A DNA stretch of 64,000 nucleotides, from NCBI RefSeq assembly GCF_044803115.1, contig NZ_CP085224.1, positions 3,410,001 through 3,474,000 on the forward strand. The letters run 5' to 3'. The stretch's first letter is position 1. Every line of letters begins with the position of its first letter. Shown here piece by piece: positions 25,741 to 33,876 of the stretch. The notes under the pieces were generated by a model. It was not told the origin of the DNA. It did no database searches and saw only the letters and a list, made by a program, of their open reading frames with translations. Made by a program: the position numbers and the translations under genes. Source of the DNA: Caenispirillum salinarum_A. Lineage in GTDB: Bacteria; Pseudomonadota; Alphaproteobacteria; Rhodospirillales; Rhodospirillaceae.

Positions 25741-27336
25741 TCAAGCGGCTTTCTGGTCGTCGTTTGGCTGCCCGATGTTCCACGGCAGCAGGTCGTCGAT
25801 CCGGTTGATTGGGTGGTCGGCGATGCGGGTCAGCACCTGGGTGAGATAGATCTGCGGGTCGAGGCCGTTGAGCCTCGCGGTCTCGATCAGCGTGTAGACG
25901 GCCGCTGCCCGGTGGCCGCCGGCGTCGGAGCCAGCGAAGAGGTAGTTCTTCCGGCCCAGGGCCAGCGGGCGGATAGCGCGTTCGGCGGCGTTGTTGCTGA
26001 TCTCGCAGCGGCCATCGCCCGCGTAGCGGGTCAGCGCCGGCCAGCGCGTCAGGGCGTATCGCAAGGCGGCCGCCAGATCGCTCTTGCCCGGCAGCTTGCG
26101 GAGGCTGGTGTCGAAGAAGGTCTTCACCGCCTCCAGCCGGGGCAGGCTCTGTGCCTGGCGCACGCGCAGGCGCTCGTCGGCCGGGCGGCCGGTGATCCGA
26201 CGCTCGGCGTCGAACAACGCGCCGATCAGTTCCAGGGCCCGGGCGGCGATGGGTGATCCTGTCGCCGCATGGACGTCGTGGATCTTGCGCCGCACATGGG
26301 CCCAGCATGCCACCTCCTGCACGGACGCGACGCCGTCCTCTCCCGGCTCGTACAGCTTGTTGAAACCGGCATAGCCGTCGGCGTGCAGAAGGCCGCGAAA
26401 GCCCTGCAACTCGGTCTGCGGATGGATGCCCTTGCGGTCGGGCGTGTAGCGGTAAAGCACGGCCGGCGGCGCCGGGCCGGCATGGGGACGTTCGTCGCGC
26501 AGATAGACCCATTGTCGCGCCTGCCGGGTCTTGCCGGCGCCCGGGCTGAGCACCGGCACCGGCGTGTCGTCGGCGTGCAAGGCGTCGCCGGCGCGCACGT
26601 GGCGGCCAATCGCCTCGACCAGCGGCGCCACCAGGGCGGCCGTCCTGCCGACCCAGCCCGCCAGCAGCGCCCGGGGCAGCGTCACGCCCTCGCGGGCGTA
26701 GATCTGGCTCTGGCGGTACAGCGGCAGGTGGTCGCAGTATTTCGACACCAGGACATGCGACAGCAGGGCCGGCGACGGCAGGCCGCGCGCCACCGGCAGG
26801 GACGGCATCGGCGTCTGCACCATGCTCTCGCACGTCCGGCACGACAGCGCCGGACGGACATGGCGGATCACCCGGAAACGGCCGGGCACGTAGTCGAGGA
26901 TCTCGGTCACGTCCTCGCCCACCGTGTGCATGGCGCCGCCGCAGGCCGGGCAGTCGTCGGCGGGATCATGACGGACCTCGTCGCGCGGCAGATGCTCCGG
27001 TAGGGCGCGGCGACGGCGCGCGGCAGGCTGGTCCGGGGCGTCGGCCTCGGTCGGCTCCGGCGGCGCTTCATCCTCTGCTTCGGCCGCTTCGGCCGCTTCG
27101 GCCTCCAGGTCCTCCAGGGCCAGTTCGAGCTGTTCGATCTCGCGGGACAGCTTCTCCGACGATCGCCCGAACGTCATCCGCCGCAGGCGGGCGAGTTGCA
27201 CCTTCAGCTTCTCGACTTCCAGCGCCTTGGCGGTCAGGCCGGCCCTGGCCGCGGCCAGTTCCTCGGCCTGCGCGGCGATGATCGCCCGCAGGGCCTCGAC
27301 GTCGTCGGGAAGCTGGGAAGACGGTGCGGAAGGCAT
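25741..27336 (-). CDS. tnpC: IS66-family transposase TnpC
   Basis: The 531-residue protein has an N-terminal coiled coil (about residues 14-90), a zinc-binding CPACGG motif with a partner CRTC, then a DDE catalytic domain: first Asp in HADDTPVPV, second in LHADGYAGF, and Glu in NNAAERAIRP. The C-terminal tail NRIDDLLPWN is the classic IS66 end. It appears full length and uninterrupted. Codon use resembles the host, suggesting a long residence in high-GC genomes. Confidence 0.95.
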   Translation of the reverse strand: MPSAPSSQLPDDVEALRAIIAAQAEELAAARAGLTAKALEVEKLKVQLARLRRMTFGRSSEKLSREIEQLELALEDLEAEAAEAAEAEDEAPPEPTEADAPDQPAARRRRALPEHLPRDEVRHDPADDCPACGGAMHTVGEDVTEILDYVPGRFRVIRHVRPALSCRTCESMVQTPMPSLPVARGLPSPALLSHVLVSKYCDHLPLYRQSQIYAREGVTLPRALLAGWVGRTAALVAPLVEAIGRHVRAGDALHADDTPVPVLSPGAGKTRQARQWVYLRDERPHAGPAPPAVLYRYTPDRKGIHPQTELQGFRGLLHADGYAGFNKLYEPGEDGVASVQEVACWAHVRRKIHDVHAATGSPIAARALELIGALFDAERRITGRPADERLRVRQAQSLPRLEAVKTFFDTSLRKLPGKSDLAAALRYALTRWPALTRYAGDGRCEISNNAAERAIRPLALGRKNYLFAGSDAGGHRAAAVYTLIETARLNGLDPQIYLTQVLTRIADHPINRIDDLLPWNIGQPNDDQKAA

Positions 27337-27396
27337 GGCCGGATTCTAGCCGCAGAAGCCCTAAAAACCAAGGATTTCGGCGCCTTCCGGGGCTCG

Positions 27397-27540
27397 TCAG
27401 CCGGCTGTCTCCGGCCGCCATGTCCGCGTCGGCATGCGCCAGTCGATGCCCTCGATCAGCATGCTCAACTGGGCCGGCGTCAGCGCCGCCACGCCGCCCT
27501 CCGCCGACGGCCAGACGAAGCGTCCCTTCTCCAGCCGCTT
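27397..27540 (-). pseudogene. tnpB: IS66 TnpB, C-terminal fragment
   Basis: The 47 codons before the stop at 27397 read KRLEKGRFVWPSAEGG and end in TWRPETAG, the normal C-terminus of IS66 TnpB (Orf2). The start of the gene lies 3.38 kb away at 31126. Joining 27540 to 30923 gives CLFT-KRLEKGRF with no loss or gain of codons, so the insertion was exact. Confidence 0.9.
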
Positions 27541-27548
27541 GTACCTCC

Positions 27549-27863
27549 GTGGAGAATGCGACCCCTACCGTCGCAGCGCACCAGTTAGTCCAGGTCACGC
27601 ACCCGTTCCATCCTCTGAGGGAGCGATGGTTGCCATGCGTGGGCCGGCGCTTCAACCGGCTCGGCGAACGCCTGCTGCTTCAGGCGGAAGATGGCTCGGT
27701 CTGGTCGGTTCCGCCGCAGTGGACCGATCTTTCGAGCCCGGATCCCGAGGTGGTTGTCGGCGACGGCCGCACGCCATTGCGGGTGACGGACTTGATTGCT
27801 CTCGCCGACGTGGTGGAGCGCCTTTCCAGCAGATTGGTCGACCGTGGGGGCCGCAATGTGTAA
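27549..27863 (+). CDS. DUF5372-family protein of the recombinase element
   Basis: The frame from GTG 27549 encodes 104 residues. It contains THPFHPLRERW, a strand with WSVPPQWTDLSSPDPEVVVG, and LIALADVVERL, matching the DUF5372 family of small SH3-like proteins that accompany site-specific recombinases in mobile elements. The start is uncertain: no ATG is available, and the GTG lies only 8 bases inside the element. The product might be an accessory DNA-binding or regulatory factor for the recombinase. Confidence 0.65.
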   Translation: MENATPTVAAHQLVQVTHPFHPLRERWLPCVGRRFNRLGERLLLQAEDGSVWSVPPQWTDLSSPDPEVVVGDGRTPLRVTDLIALADVVERLSSRLVDRGGRNV

Positions 27864-27901
27864 GGTCAATTACGCCGCACATGTAAAGCGAATTACGCCG
27901 C
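27859..27901. repeat. Two 20-bp direct repeats, TGTAA-x-AATTACGCCGC
   Basis: TGTAAGGTCAATTACGCCGC (27859-27878) and TGTAAAGCGAATTACGCCGC (27882-27901) are 17 of 20 identical, 23 bases apart. The first overlaps the stop codon of the DUF5372 gene. Spaced repeats that begin with TG resemble the multi-repeat ends of IS21-type elements; a binding site for the helix-turn-helix protein is the alternative. Confidence 0.6.
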
Positions 27902-28039
27902 GACAGAGCTTTGAAGGTTCTTATTTCCCTTCTTCCGCGTGTAGCGGACGTGGGTACGGCGGTGAGAAGCTTGACCTGTATGCGGAACGCGGTATAAATA
28001 CCGTTACACCTTCTCTACCTCTCGTCCTCGGATTCGTCG

Positions 28040-28501
28040 ATGCCTGCGAAGTACGACAGCAAGCGCTCGAAGGCCGAGGCCCTCATCGAGGAGGGCACCT
28101 TCAATGCGACGCCCGAGAAGGTGCGCGATCCGAAGTTTCGCGACAGCGAGTTCTTCGACCCGCACGACGCTGTCCAGGTCAAGTACGAGATGCTCCGTCG
28201 CGTCTCCACCGACGGCGTGTCGGTAACCGAGGCTTCGAACGAGTACGGCTTTTCGCGGCCGACCTATTACCAAGCCAAGGCCAACTTCGACAACGGCGGA
28301 ATTGCCGGACTGGTGCCGGCGAAACCCGGCCCACGCGGCCCCCACAAGATCGACGACGAAGTCCTCGCGTTCCTGCGGGCGAGGCTTATCCCAGGCGAGC
28401 CCGTCCGCGCCCGGGAACTGGCAAAGCTCGTACACCAGGAACTTGGCATCGAGCTCCATCCCAGAACAATCGAGCGCGTTCTAAAAAAAACTCGCGCCTG
28501 A
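28040..28501 (+). CDS. Helix-turn-helix protein of the recombinase element
   Basis: The 153-residue product has a homeodomain-like helix-turn-helix, VSVTEASNEYGFSRPTYYQA (about residues 60-80), and a second C-terminal winged-helix-like segment ending PRTIERVLKKTRA. It resembles the DNA-binding half of IS481/IS3-type transposases but has no DDE domain. Such stand-alone proteins accompany DUF5372 and serine recombinase genes. It ends in TGA at 28499, overlapping the next gene. A role as accessory factor or regulator of the recombinase is inferred. Confidence 0.75.
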   Translation: MPAKYDSKRSKAEALIEEGTFNATPEKVRDPKFRDSEFFDPHDAVQVKYEMLRRVSTDGVSVTEASNEYGFSRPTYYQAKANFDNGGIAGLVPAKPGPRGPHKIDDEVLAFLRARLIPGEPVRARELAKLVHQELGIELHPRTIERVLKKTRA

Positions 28502-28797
28502 CGGGCGCAACGACGGCAGCGGGATCGGCCCTGCCATCGGCCATTGCAACCCGGTACGAGCTGCTTCGCGGAGCAGCTCTCGGCGAGGCGCTGCCGATCG
28601 ACGCCCGTAGCGGCCTCGCGCTCTTCCTGCGCCGCGGTATGTGGGGATGGGCCCGCGCTCTGACCGCAGCCGCAAGTTCCCCTCAAGAGCCAGTCTACGC
28701 TTCGTCACTCGCCGTCCCGGCGCGGCGCGGGCACAACGTTGCCGTTCACGTCCTCGCATCAATCGTCGGAAGCATCCACGATCGGAGATCGTCATGA
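28498..28797 (+). CDS. Small protein coupled between the HTH gene and the recombinase
   Basis: An open frame runs from the stop of the HTH gene to a TGA that overlaps the recombinase ATG (ATGA at 28794-28797). It encodes about 99 residues with ATRYELLRGAALGEALP and LALFLRRGMWGWARAL, a sequence I recall as a conserved companion of this recombinase type. There is no ATG, GTG or TTG in the useful part; the CTG at 28498 inside CCTGA, or the ATT at 28543, is the most likely start, read by coupling. Start and length are therefore uncertain. Confidence 0.55.
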   Translation: MTGATTAAGSALPSAIATRYELLRGAALGEALPIDARSGLALFLRRGMWGWARALTAAASSPQEPVYASSLAVPARRGHNVAVHVLASIVGSIHDRRSS

Positions 28798-30905
28798 ACG
28801 CCCACATCAAGGTCCAGCCTTCGCACCTCAAACGCGGTGCCTACCTGTACATCCGCCAGTCCTCGATGCGGCAAGTGGTCGAGAACGCCGAGAGCGCCAA
28901 ACGGCAGTACGGACTTCGTGGGCGCGCCGTGGCTCTCGGCTGGCGCGACGAGCAAATCATCGTCATCGACAATGACCAGGGCGAATCCGGCGCATCGGCG
29001 GCGTGGCGAGAGGGCTTCCAGCGACTGGTCAGCGACGTCGGCATGGGCCGCGCCGGGATCGTGATGGGCCTGGAAGTCTCCCGTCTGGCGCGCAACAACG
29101 CCGACTGGCAGCGCTTGCTGGAGATCTGCGCCCTCGCCGATACCCTGATCCTTGACGAGGACGGCGTGTACGATCCCGCGAGCTTCAACGACCGGCTCTT
29201 GCTCGGCCTCAAGGGAACGATGAGTGAAGCCGAACTGCACGTGATCAAGGCGCGGCTCCGCGGCGGCATCCTCAACAAAGCGCGCCGCGGCGAGTTTCGC
29301 TGCCCCCTGCCGACGGGGCTGGTCTATGACGATGCCGGCAACGTGGCCCTTGACCCGGATACCCAGGTCAGAGAGACGATTGCCCATTTCTTCGAGACGT
29401 TCGCTCGTGTTGGATCCGCCTCCCAAACCGTCAAGGCCTTCCGTAAGCAGGGCCTGTTGTTCCCTTCGCGCCTGCACGATAGCCGGACCGTGTTTCGATC
29501 CCTGACCGCGTCGACCGCGGTGCGCGTCCTGCACAATCCGCGTTACGCCGGCGCCTATGCCTACGGTCGACGTCAATATCGGCGCGCCATCGACGGCAGG
29601 AGGACGCTGCGTGCGCGCGACCAGGAAGAATGGCTCGCCTGTATCCCCGATGCCCATCCCGGCTACATCACCTGGGGCCAACACCAGGAGAACTTGAAGA
29701 TCCTCCAGGAGAACGGGCGAGGCTATGATCAGGCGCGCACATCGGTTCCCCGCGAAGGAGTGGCCCTGCTTCAAGGCCGCGCCGTGTGCGGGCGATGCGG
29801 TAGTCGTTTTCGAGTCAAATATGCCGCGCGCCGCGGTCGCCTGGAAGCCTGGTACGTCTGTGATCGCGCACGGACCTCTCGCGGGGAAGCCTCCTGCCAG
29901 TCCGTCGCCGGTCCTCCCGTTGATGAGGCCATCGGCATGCTCGTCGCCGACGTGATGACGCCGGCCGTCGTCGAGATCGCCCTCGACGTCCGCCGGGAAG
30001 TCGAAGCCCGACATGAAGAGGCTGACCGACTGCGATGCCGTGCGATCCAGCGCGCCCAGATCGAGGCCGAACTCGCCCAAAGGCGTTTCATGCTCGTCGA
30101 TCCCGGCAACCGCCTCGTCGCCGATACGCTCGAAGGCGAATGGAACGAGAAGCTCCGTTTGCTGGCCGATGCCCGCCACGAGCGCGAGCGCACCCGCGAG
30201 TACGACCGGGTCGTAGTCGACGAAGCTGTCCGGGAGCGGCTGGTCGCGATGACTACGGATTTCAAGAAGCTTTGGGCGCATCCGGACACGCCGAACCGCG
30301 ACCGCAAGCGGCTGCTCGCCCACATCATTGAGGATGTCACCCTCGTCAAGCTGCCCACGGAAGGCACGACTAAGGTCCATGTTCGATTCAGGGGCGGCAA
30401 GACCGAGACGATCACCACACTCAACCCGAAGTCTTCCGCTCAGCAAGTCAAGACCCCGATGCATATCGTCGAGCTCGTCGATAAGCTCCTCGACGATCAC
30501 ATCTACTCGGAGATCGCGGAGATCCTGAACCGCCAAGGACATCACCCGGGAGGGGCGACGCGCCGCGGTCGTCAGGATGCGCGTTTCACTCCGCTGCGAG
30601 TGGCTTATCTCGCTCATCAGTACAAACTTCGCTCGCGCTACGACCGCCTGCGGGACCGCGGGATGCTGACGAAACAAGAGGCGGCGGCGCGTCTCGGCAT
30701 TCACGAGCACACCCTCGCACGATGGGCCAAACACGGACTCGTTATCGGCCATCACTACAACGGCCAATATCGCCTGTACGAGATTCCCGACTCGGACCTC
30801 CCGAAAAAGCAGTGCAGCCGATGGAACACGCTCGCCCATCGGGTAGCCGAGCGTGCGAAAAACGAAGCCACGCAAAACCATCATCTGGATGTGGAAGAGG
30901 TGTAG
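28794..30905 (+). CDS. Large serine recombinase
   Basis: The 703-residue protein has an N-terminal resolvase domain with the catalytic serine in YIRQSS (Ser23, after Arg21), further catalytic arginines in EVSRLARN, and a recombinase domain (PTGLVYDD...). A zinc ribbon (CGRCGSRF with a later CDR and C) and a long coiled coil (about residues 395-480) follow; the last 120 residues include a MerR-like helix-turn-helix, TKQEAAARLGIHEHTLARWA. This is the integrase of the element; it should catalyse insertion and excision between short attachment sites. ATG 28794 has GGAGAT upstream and overlaps the preceding stop. Confidence 0.92.
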   Translation: MNAHIKVQPSHLKRGAYLYIRQSSMRQVVENAESAKRQYGLRGRAVALGWRDEQIIVIDNDQGESGASAAWREGFQRLVSDVGMGRAGIVMGLEVSRLARNNADWQRLLEICALADTLILDEDGVYDPASFNDRLLLGLKGTMSEAELHVIKARLRGGILNKARRGEFRCPLPTGLVYDDAGNVALDPDTQVRETIAHFFETFARVGSASQTVKAFRKQGLLFPSRLHDSRTVFRSLTASTAVRVLHNPRYAGAYAYGRRQYRRAIDGRRTLRARDQEEWLACIPDAHPGYITWGQHQENLKILQENGRGYDQARTSVPREGVALLQGRAVCGRCGSRFRVKYAARRGRLEAWYVCDRARTSRGEASCQSVAGPPVDEAIGMLVADVMTPAVVEIALDVRREVEARHEEADRLRCRAIQRAQIEAELAQRRFMLVDPGNRLVADTLEGEWNEKLRLLADARHERERTREYDRVVVDEAVRERLVAMTTDFKKLWAHPDTPNRDRKRLLAHIIEDVTLVKLPTEGTTKVHVRFRGGKTETITTLNPKSSAQQVKTPMHIVELVDKLLDDHIYSEIAEILNRQGHHPGGATRRGRQDARFTPLRVAYLAHQYKLRSRYDRLRDRGMLTKQEAAARLGIHEHTLARWAKHGLVIGHHYNGQYRLYEIPDSDLPKKQCSRWNTLAHRVAERAKNEATQNHHLDVEEV

Positions 30906-30922
30906 TATGAACTCAGATCTTT

Positions 30923-31126
30923 GGTGAACAGGCAGAAGCCCTGGCCGTCCCAGGCGAGGATCTTGACCAGGTCGCCACGCCGCCCGCGGAAGACGAACAG
31001 GTGCCCCGAGAACGGGTCCTTCTTCAGGACCTCCTGCACCAGCATGGCGAGGCCGGGCATGCCCTTTCGCATGTCGGTCCGGCCGAGCGCCAGGTAGACA
31101 CGCACGCCCGGCGGAACGGCGATCAT
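30923..31126 (-). pseudogene. tnpB: IS66 TnpB, N-terminal fragment
   Basis: MIAVPPGVRVYLALGRTDMR followed by GLAMLVQEVLKKDPFSGHLF and GDLVKILAWDGQGFCLFT is the first 68 residues of IS66 TnpB. The frame continues into the recombinase element and meets a stop. The ATG at 31126 overlaps the TGA of tnpA, the usual IS66 coupling. The other half is at 27397-27540. Confidence 0.92.
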
Positions 31127-31521
31127 GCCCCCTCCAGGGCCGCGACCAGCGTCCGCAACCGGGGTGGCGCGATGGTGGCCGGCACGATCAGGCGGCGCCC
31201 GTTGGTGAGCACGATCTCGACCGGAGACGGTTCCTCGGGCACGCGAGCGGCCGCCTCCTCCGGTGCCGTCACCTGGACGGGCAGAAAGCCGGGTGCGGCC
31301 GGAGCTGTCTTCCGGCACCAGCGCCCGAGGACGCTGGGATGAACACCATTCCGCCGCGCCACTGCGGCCACCGAAAGGCCGCTCTCGGCAACCTCTCTGA
31401 CCATCCGCTCCTTGTCTGCCCGGGGCCATGTCCGTCGCCGCGCCGGAGGCTGACTACCATCGTAGGCCATAAGCAACTCGCTCCATCCGCCGATCCACTC
31501 CAAGATCGACGAAGTCAGCAC
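31123..31521 (-). CDS. tnpA: IS66 TnpA (Orf1), helix-turn-helix protein
   Basis: The 132-residue product has a homeodomain-like helix-turn-helix (GLSVAAVARRNGVHPSVLGRW, shown in part: SVAAVARRNGVHPSVLGRW), then a short linker and a C-terminal SPVEIVLTNGRRLIVP segment common to IS66 Orf1. Its stop overlaps the tnpB start. An in-frame ATG at 31470 would shorten it to 115 residues and is an equal candidate start. Confidence 0.88.
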   Translation of the reverse strand: MLTSSILEWIGGWSELLMAYDGSQPPARRRTWPRADKERMVREVAESGLSVAAVARRNGVHPSVLGRWCRKTAPAAPGFLPVQVTAPEEAAARVPEEPSPVEIVLTNGRRLIVPATIAPPRLRTLVAALEGA

Positions 31522-31564
31522 TATCGGGACGCCGACGCCAAGGCAGCCGTCAGAAGACGGTTAC

Positions 31565-33677
31565 GGATAGCTGGAGATTGGCACCGGATGATCTTCCGTG
31601 GGTCCTGGAAGAACTGGAGGCTCTTCCGGATGGCGGGCACCGTGACCTCGTCCTCAAGGTAGCGGTTGATCTTTGGGAAAGCAGCAACCGTCCGCGCCAG
31701 GAGGGGCGACGGCTGCGGCGGATTGTGCGCGGCTCGAGCCGCCTCCACCAGATCTATGAGCGGGAGAAGCGACCGCTCATAAGGAGGGTGCACCGGCGGC
31801 TTCGGCCCGTTCATGAAACCCTGAGGAGGCGACGCCATCGCGCGAAGTGGCGTTTCCTTCGAGGAAGCTGGCGCGCCTCTCTCAGGCGGGGGCGCGTCTG
31901 GAGAATGCGCCTCCGCTGGATGGCATTCTGGCGCCGTCGCAATTTGTGCGAGGGTCGAGACTGGCTGCTGCTGCACTGGATGCTGGCTTGTGACGCAGAT
32001 CGCTCTTCCAAAGACGGCGAATTGTTCGACCGGGACCGGCTGCTTCGTCTTTACGGCAAGGGCGCGACCGACCGTTTGCACGGCGGGCTCAAGGCGTTCT
32101 GGCGGCGCTGGCACCCGCCGCTTCCAGGCGCCAGGTGGGGCCGGGGGTATCATCCCTCAATGCCTGCTCTCGAGGGGCTGTCGTTGGAGGCGGCGGAAGA
32201 CGGCGTCGCGCGGTGGACGCCTGAAGAGACCGTTTGGGCGACCGAGCACGCCTTGCATGCGCTGAACGGCTTTCCCGATTGGCTGGCCGACTTGGCGAGG
32301 GTGCGTCCCGCCGAGGTGACATCCGTGCTGCGCGATCAAGCCGCTCTGGAGACCGAAGTCCCGGCGGAAAAGCATCCGCCCCACTGCGTCTTGAGCCGCC
32401 TTACCCGTGCCGATGCGGCCATCCGGCATCTGTGCGTTCCCTTCGTGGCGGAACTCCTGGAGACGCGCAACATCCCGAACCTCCAGGTTCTCAGACAGGC
32501 TCTCGCGGTTCTCGTTCGGGCAGAGGATGTGGAGACGCTCGCGCGGATCGCACCGCCCGCCGTCGCCGCGGCCTCGGCAGCCGGCGATCGGGAACGGCTG
32601 CTGGCATGGCTTCAGGTCTGGCTCCAGGCCGATCCAGCCGCCGCCATGACGTGGCTCGAGGGGACGCTCCCCACGATGCCGGCGGACGACGCCGATGCGC
32701 TTGTTCTGCATGTCGTGGCCGACCTTCACCGGTACGGCAGCAATAGCCTCCGGATGGACCGTCCACGGTTCCTGGACCTTGAACACGCCGCCCGATTCCT
32801 GCCGCTTCTCCACCGCCATGTCCGCCGGGACGAGGACATTGAGCGCCATGGCGCCTATACGCCGGGCCCGCGCGACAATGCTCAGCAGTTCCGATCCGAC
32901 GTCTTCGGCGCCATCGCCAATATGCCGGGTGCGGCGGCGTATGCCACCCTTCGCTCCCTTGCGGACGATCCGTCGCTGAGCGCCATCCGAGACCTGCTGA
33001 CCTACTACGCATTCCGGCGCGCGACCACGGATGCGGACCCGAAGCCGTGGAACGAGGCCGCCGTGGGCGCGTTCGAGCGGACCTACACCAAGCCGCCCCA
33101 AAGCGCCGACGACCTGTTCAATCTGGTGATCGGGCGCCTGGCCGACCTCCGCGACGACGCCGAGAACGGCGACTTCGCACCCACAGGTCTATTCAGTCCC
33201 GCGGACAACGAAAGCCTCGCCCAAATCTGGCTGGCGGGCCAGCTTGAAAGCCGAAGCATGGGCCGTTTCCAGGTGGACCGAGAGGCCGAGGCCCATGGGC
33301 TGGTCCGACCGGACATCCGCATCAAGGTGCCATCGCACAAACCCGTCGTGATCGAGGTGAAGTGGGCCCACAAGAAGGAACGCTCATTCGAAAACCTCAA
33401 GCAGGCGCTGCACAAGCAGTTGGTGGGCGACTACATGAAGCTGCGCGACAGCCGCCACGGCATCCTGTTCATCGTGAACCTCGCCCCCAAGCGGCGCTGG
33501 AAGGGTCCCGGCACCGGCACGGTGGACTTCGCCGGCCTCATCGAGGCGCTCCGGAAGGAGGCGGACGGGATCATGCAGGCAGACCCTCGCGACCTGCGGC
33601 TGGAGGTGGTCGGCATCGAACTGGTGCCGCGCCCGGCCCCGGCTGCGAAGGCGCCGGCGCCAGCCTCGACCGCCTGA
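31565..33677 (+). pseudogene. STAND NTPase with C-terminal PD-(D/E)XK nuclease, 3' half
   Basis: The frame continues from the IS66 junction through DSWRLAPDDLPWVLEELEAL to a stop at 33677. A long helical repeat region with an unusually Arg/Trp-rich stretch (31690-31960) is followed by a nuclease signature: Asp (codon 33312) in RPDIRI, Glu and Lys (33354 and 33360) in VIEVKWAHKK, then QLVGDYMKLR. This D-x13-E-x-K arrangement is a restriction-endonuclease-like core. In known Avs1-type proteins the nuclease is N-terminal; here it is at the end. A TTG at 31578 could start a free-standing 699-residue product, but no ribosome-binding site supports it. Confidence 0.75.
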
Positions 33678-33798
33678 CGTCCCGCCGCCCTCCGGCCTCT
33701 CCCTTCCCCCTCGCCGCCGCCCGCTGCACGTGGTAGGGTTGATTTCCCGCTCATGAACATCGTGAAAAGCGTATCCTCAACGTCGCGCCTCGGCATGC

Positions 33799-33829
33799 GC
33801 GGGCGGGGTCCGGCAGAGGCCCCGCCCGC
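33799..33829 (+). other. Strong stem-loop in the cas1 leader
   Basis: GCGGGCGGGG (33799-33808) pairs perfectly with CCCCGCCCGC (33820-33829) around an 11-base loop, 47 bases ahead of cas1. It has no T run. It could be a terminator remnant of the nuclease gene or an attenuating structure for cas1-cas2. Confidence 0.5.
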
Positions 33830-33876
33830 TGCCGGCGCGCCATGTCTGTTGAGGACAAGGAGGTGAGACACGGACC

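Larger units (their letters stand above)
27541..30922 (+). mobile_element. Four-gene serine-recombinase mobile element inserted in tnpB
   Basis: The edges are set by the two halves of tnpB, which fuse seamlessly at CCGCTT and GGTGAAC when this segment is removed. Both edges end in TT (CCGCTT at the left, ATCTTT at the right), consistent with the 2-bp core of a serine recombinase and no longer target duplication. It carries a DUF5372-like gene, a helix-turn-helix gene, a small protein and a large serine recombinase, all on the plus strand and mostly overlapping. GC content is lower than in the host genes around it. Confidence 0.8.
25700..31564. mobile_element. IS66-family element, itself split by a serine-recombinase element
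   Basis: The left end GTAAGCGTCTTCCAGCGG (25700) and the complement of the right end, GTAACCGTCTTCTGACGG (ending 31564), are matching terminal inverted repeats (14 of 18 identical). The genes are the usual three on the minus strand, tnpA, tnpB and tnpC. An 8-bp target duplication, expected for IS66, is absent: the left flank reads GGCGGCCG and the right flank GGATAGCT. Without the 3.38-kb inner insertion the element would be about 2.48 kb, the normal size. Confidence 0.88.

Noticed and set aside
31578..33677. An independent gene starting at TTG 31578
   Set aside because: No ribosome-binding site precedes it, and the upstream codons continue the family pattern across the IS junction.
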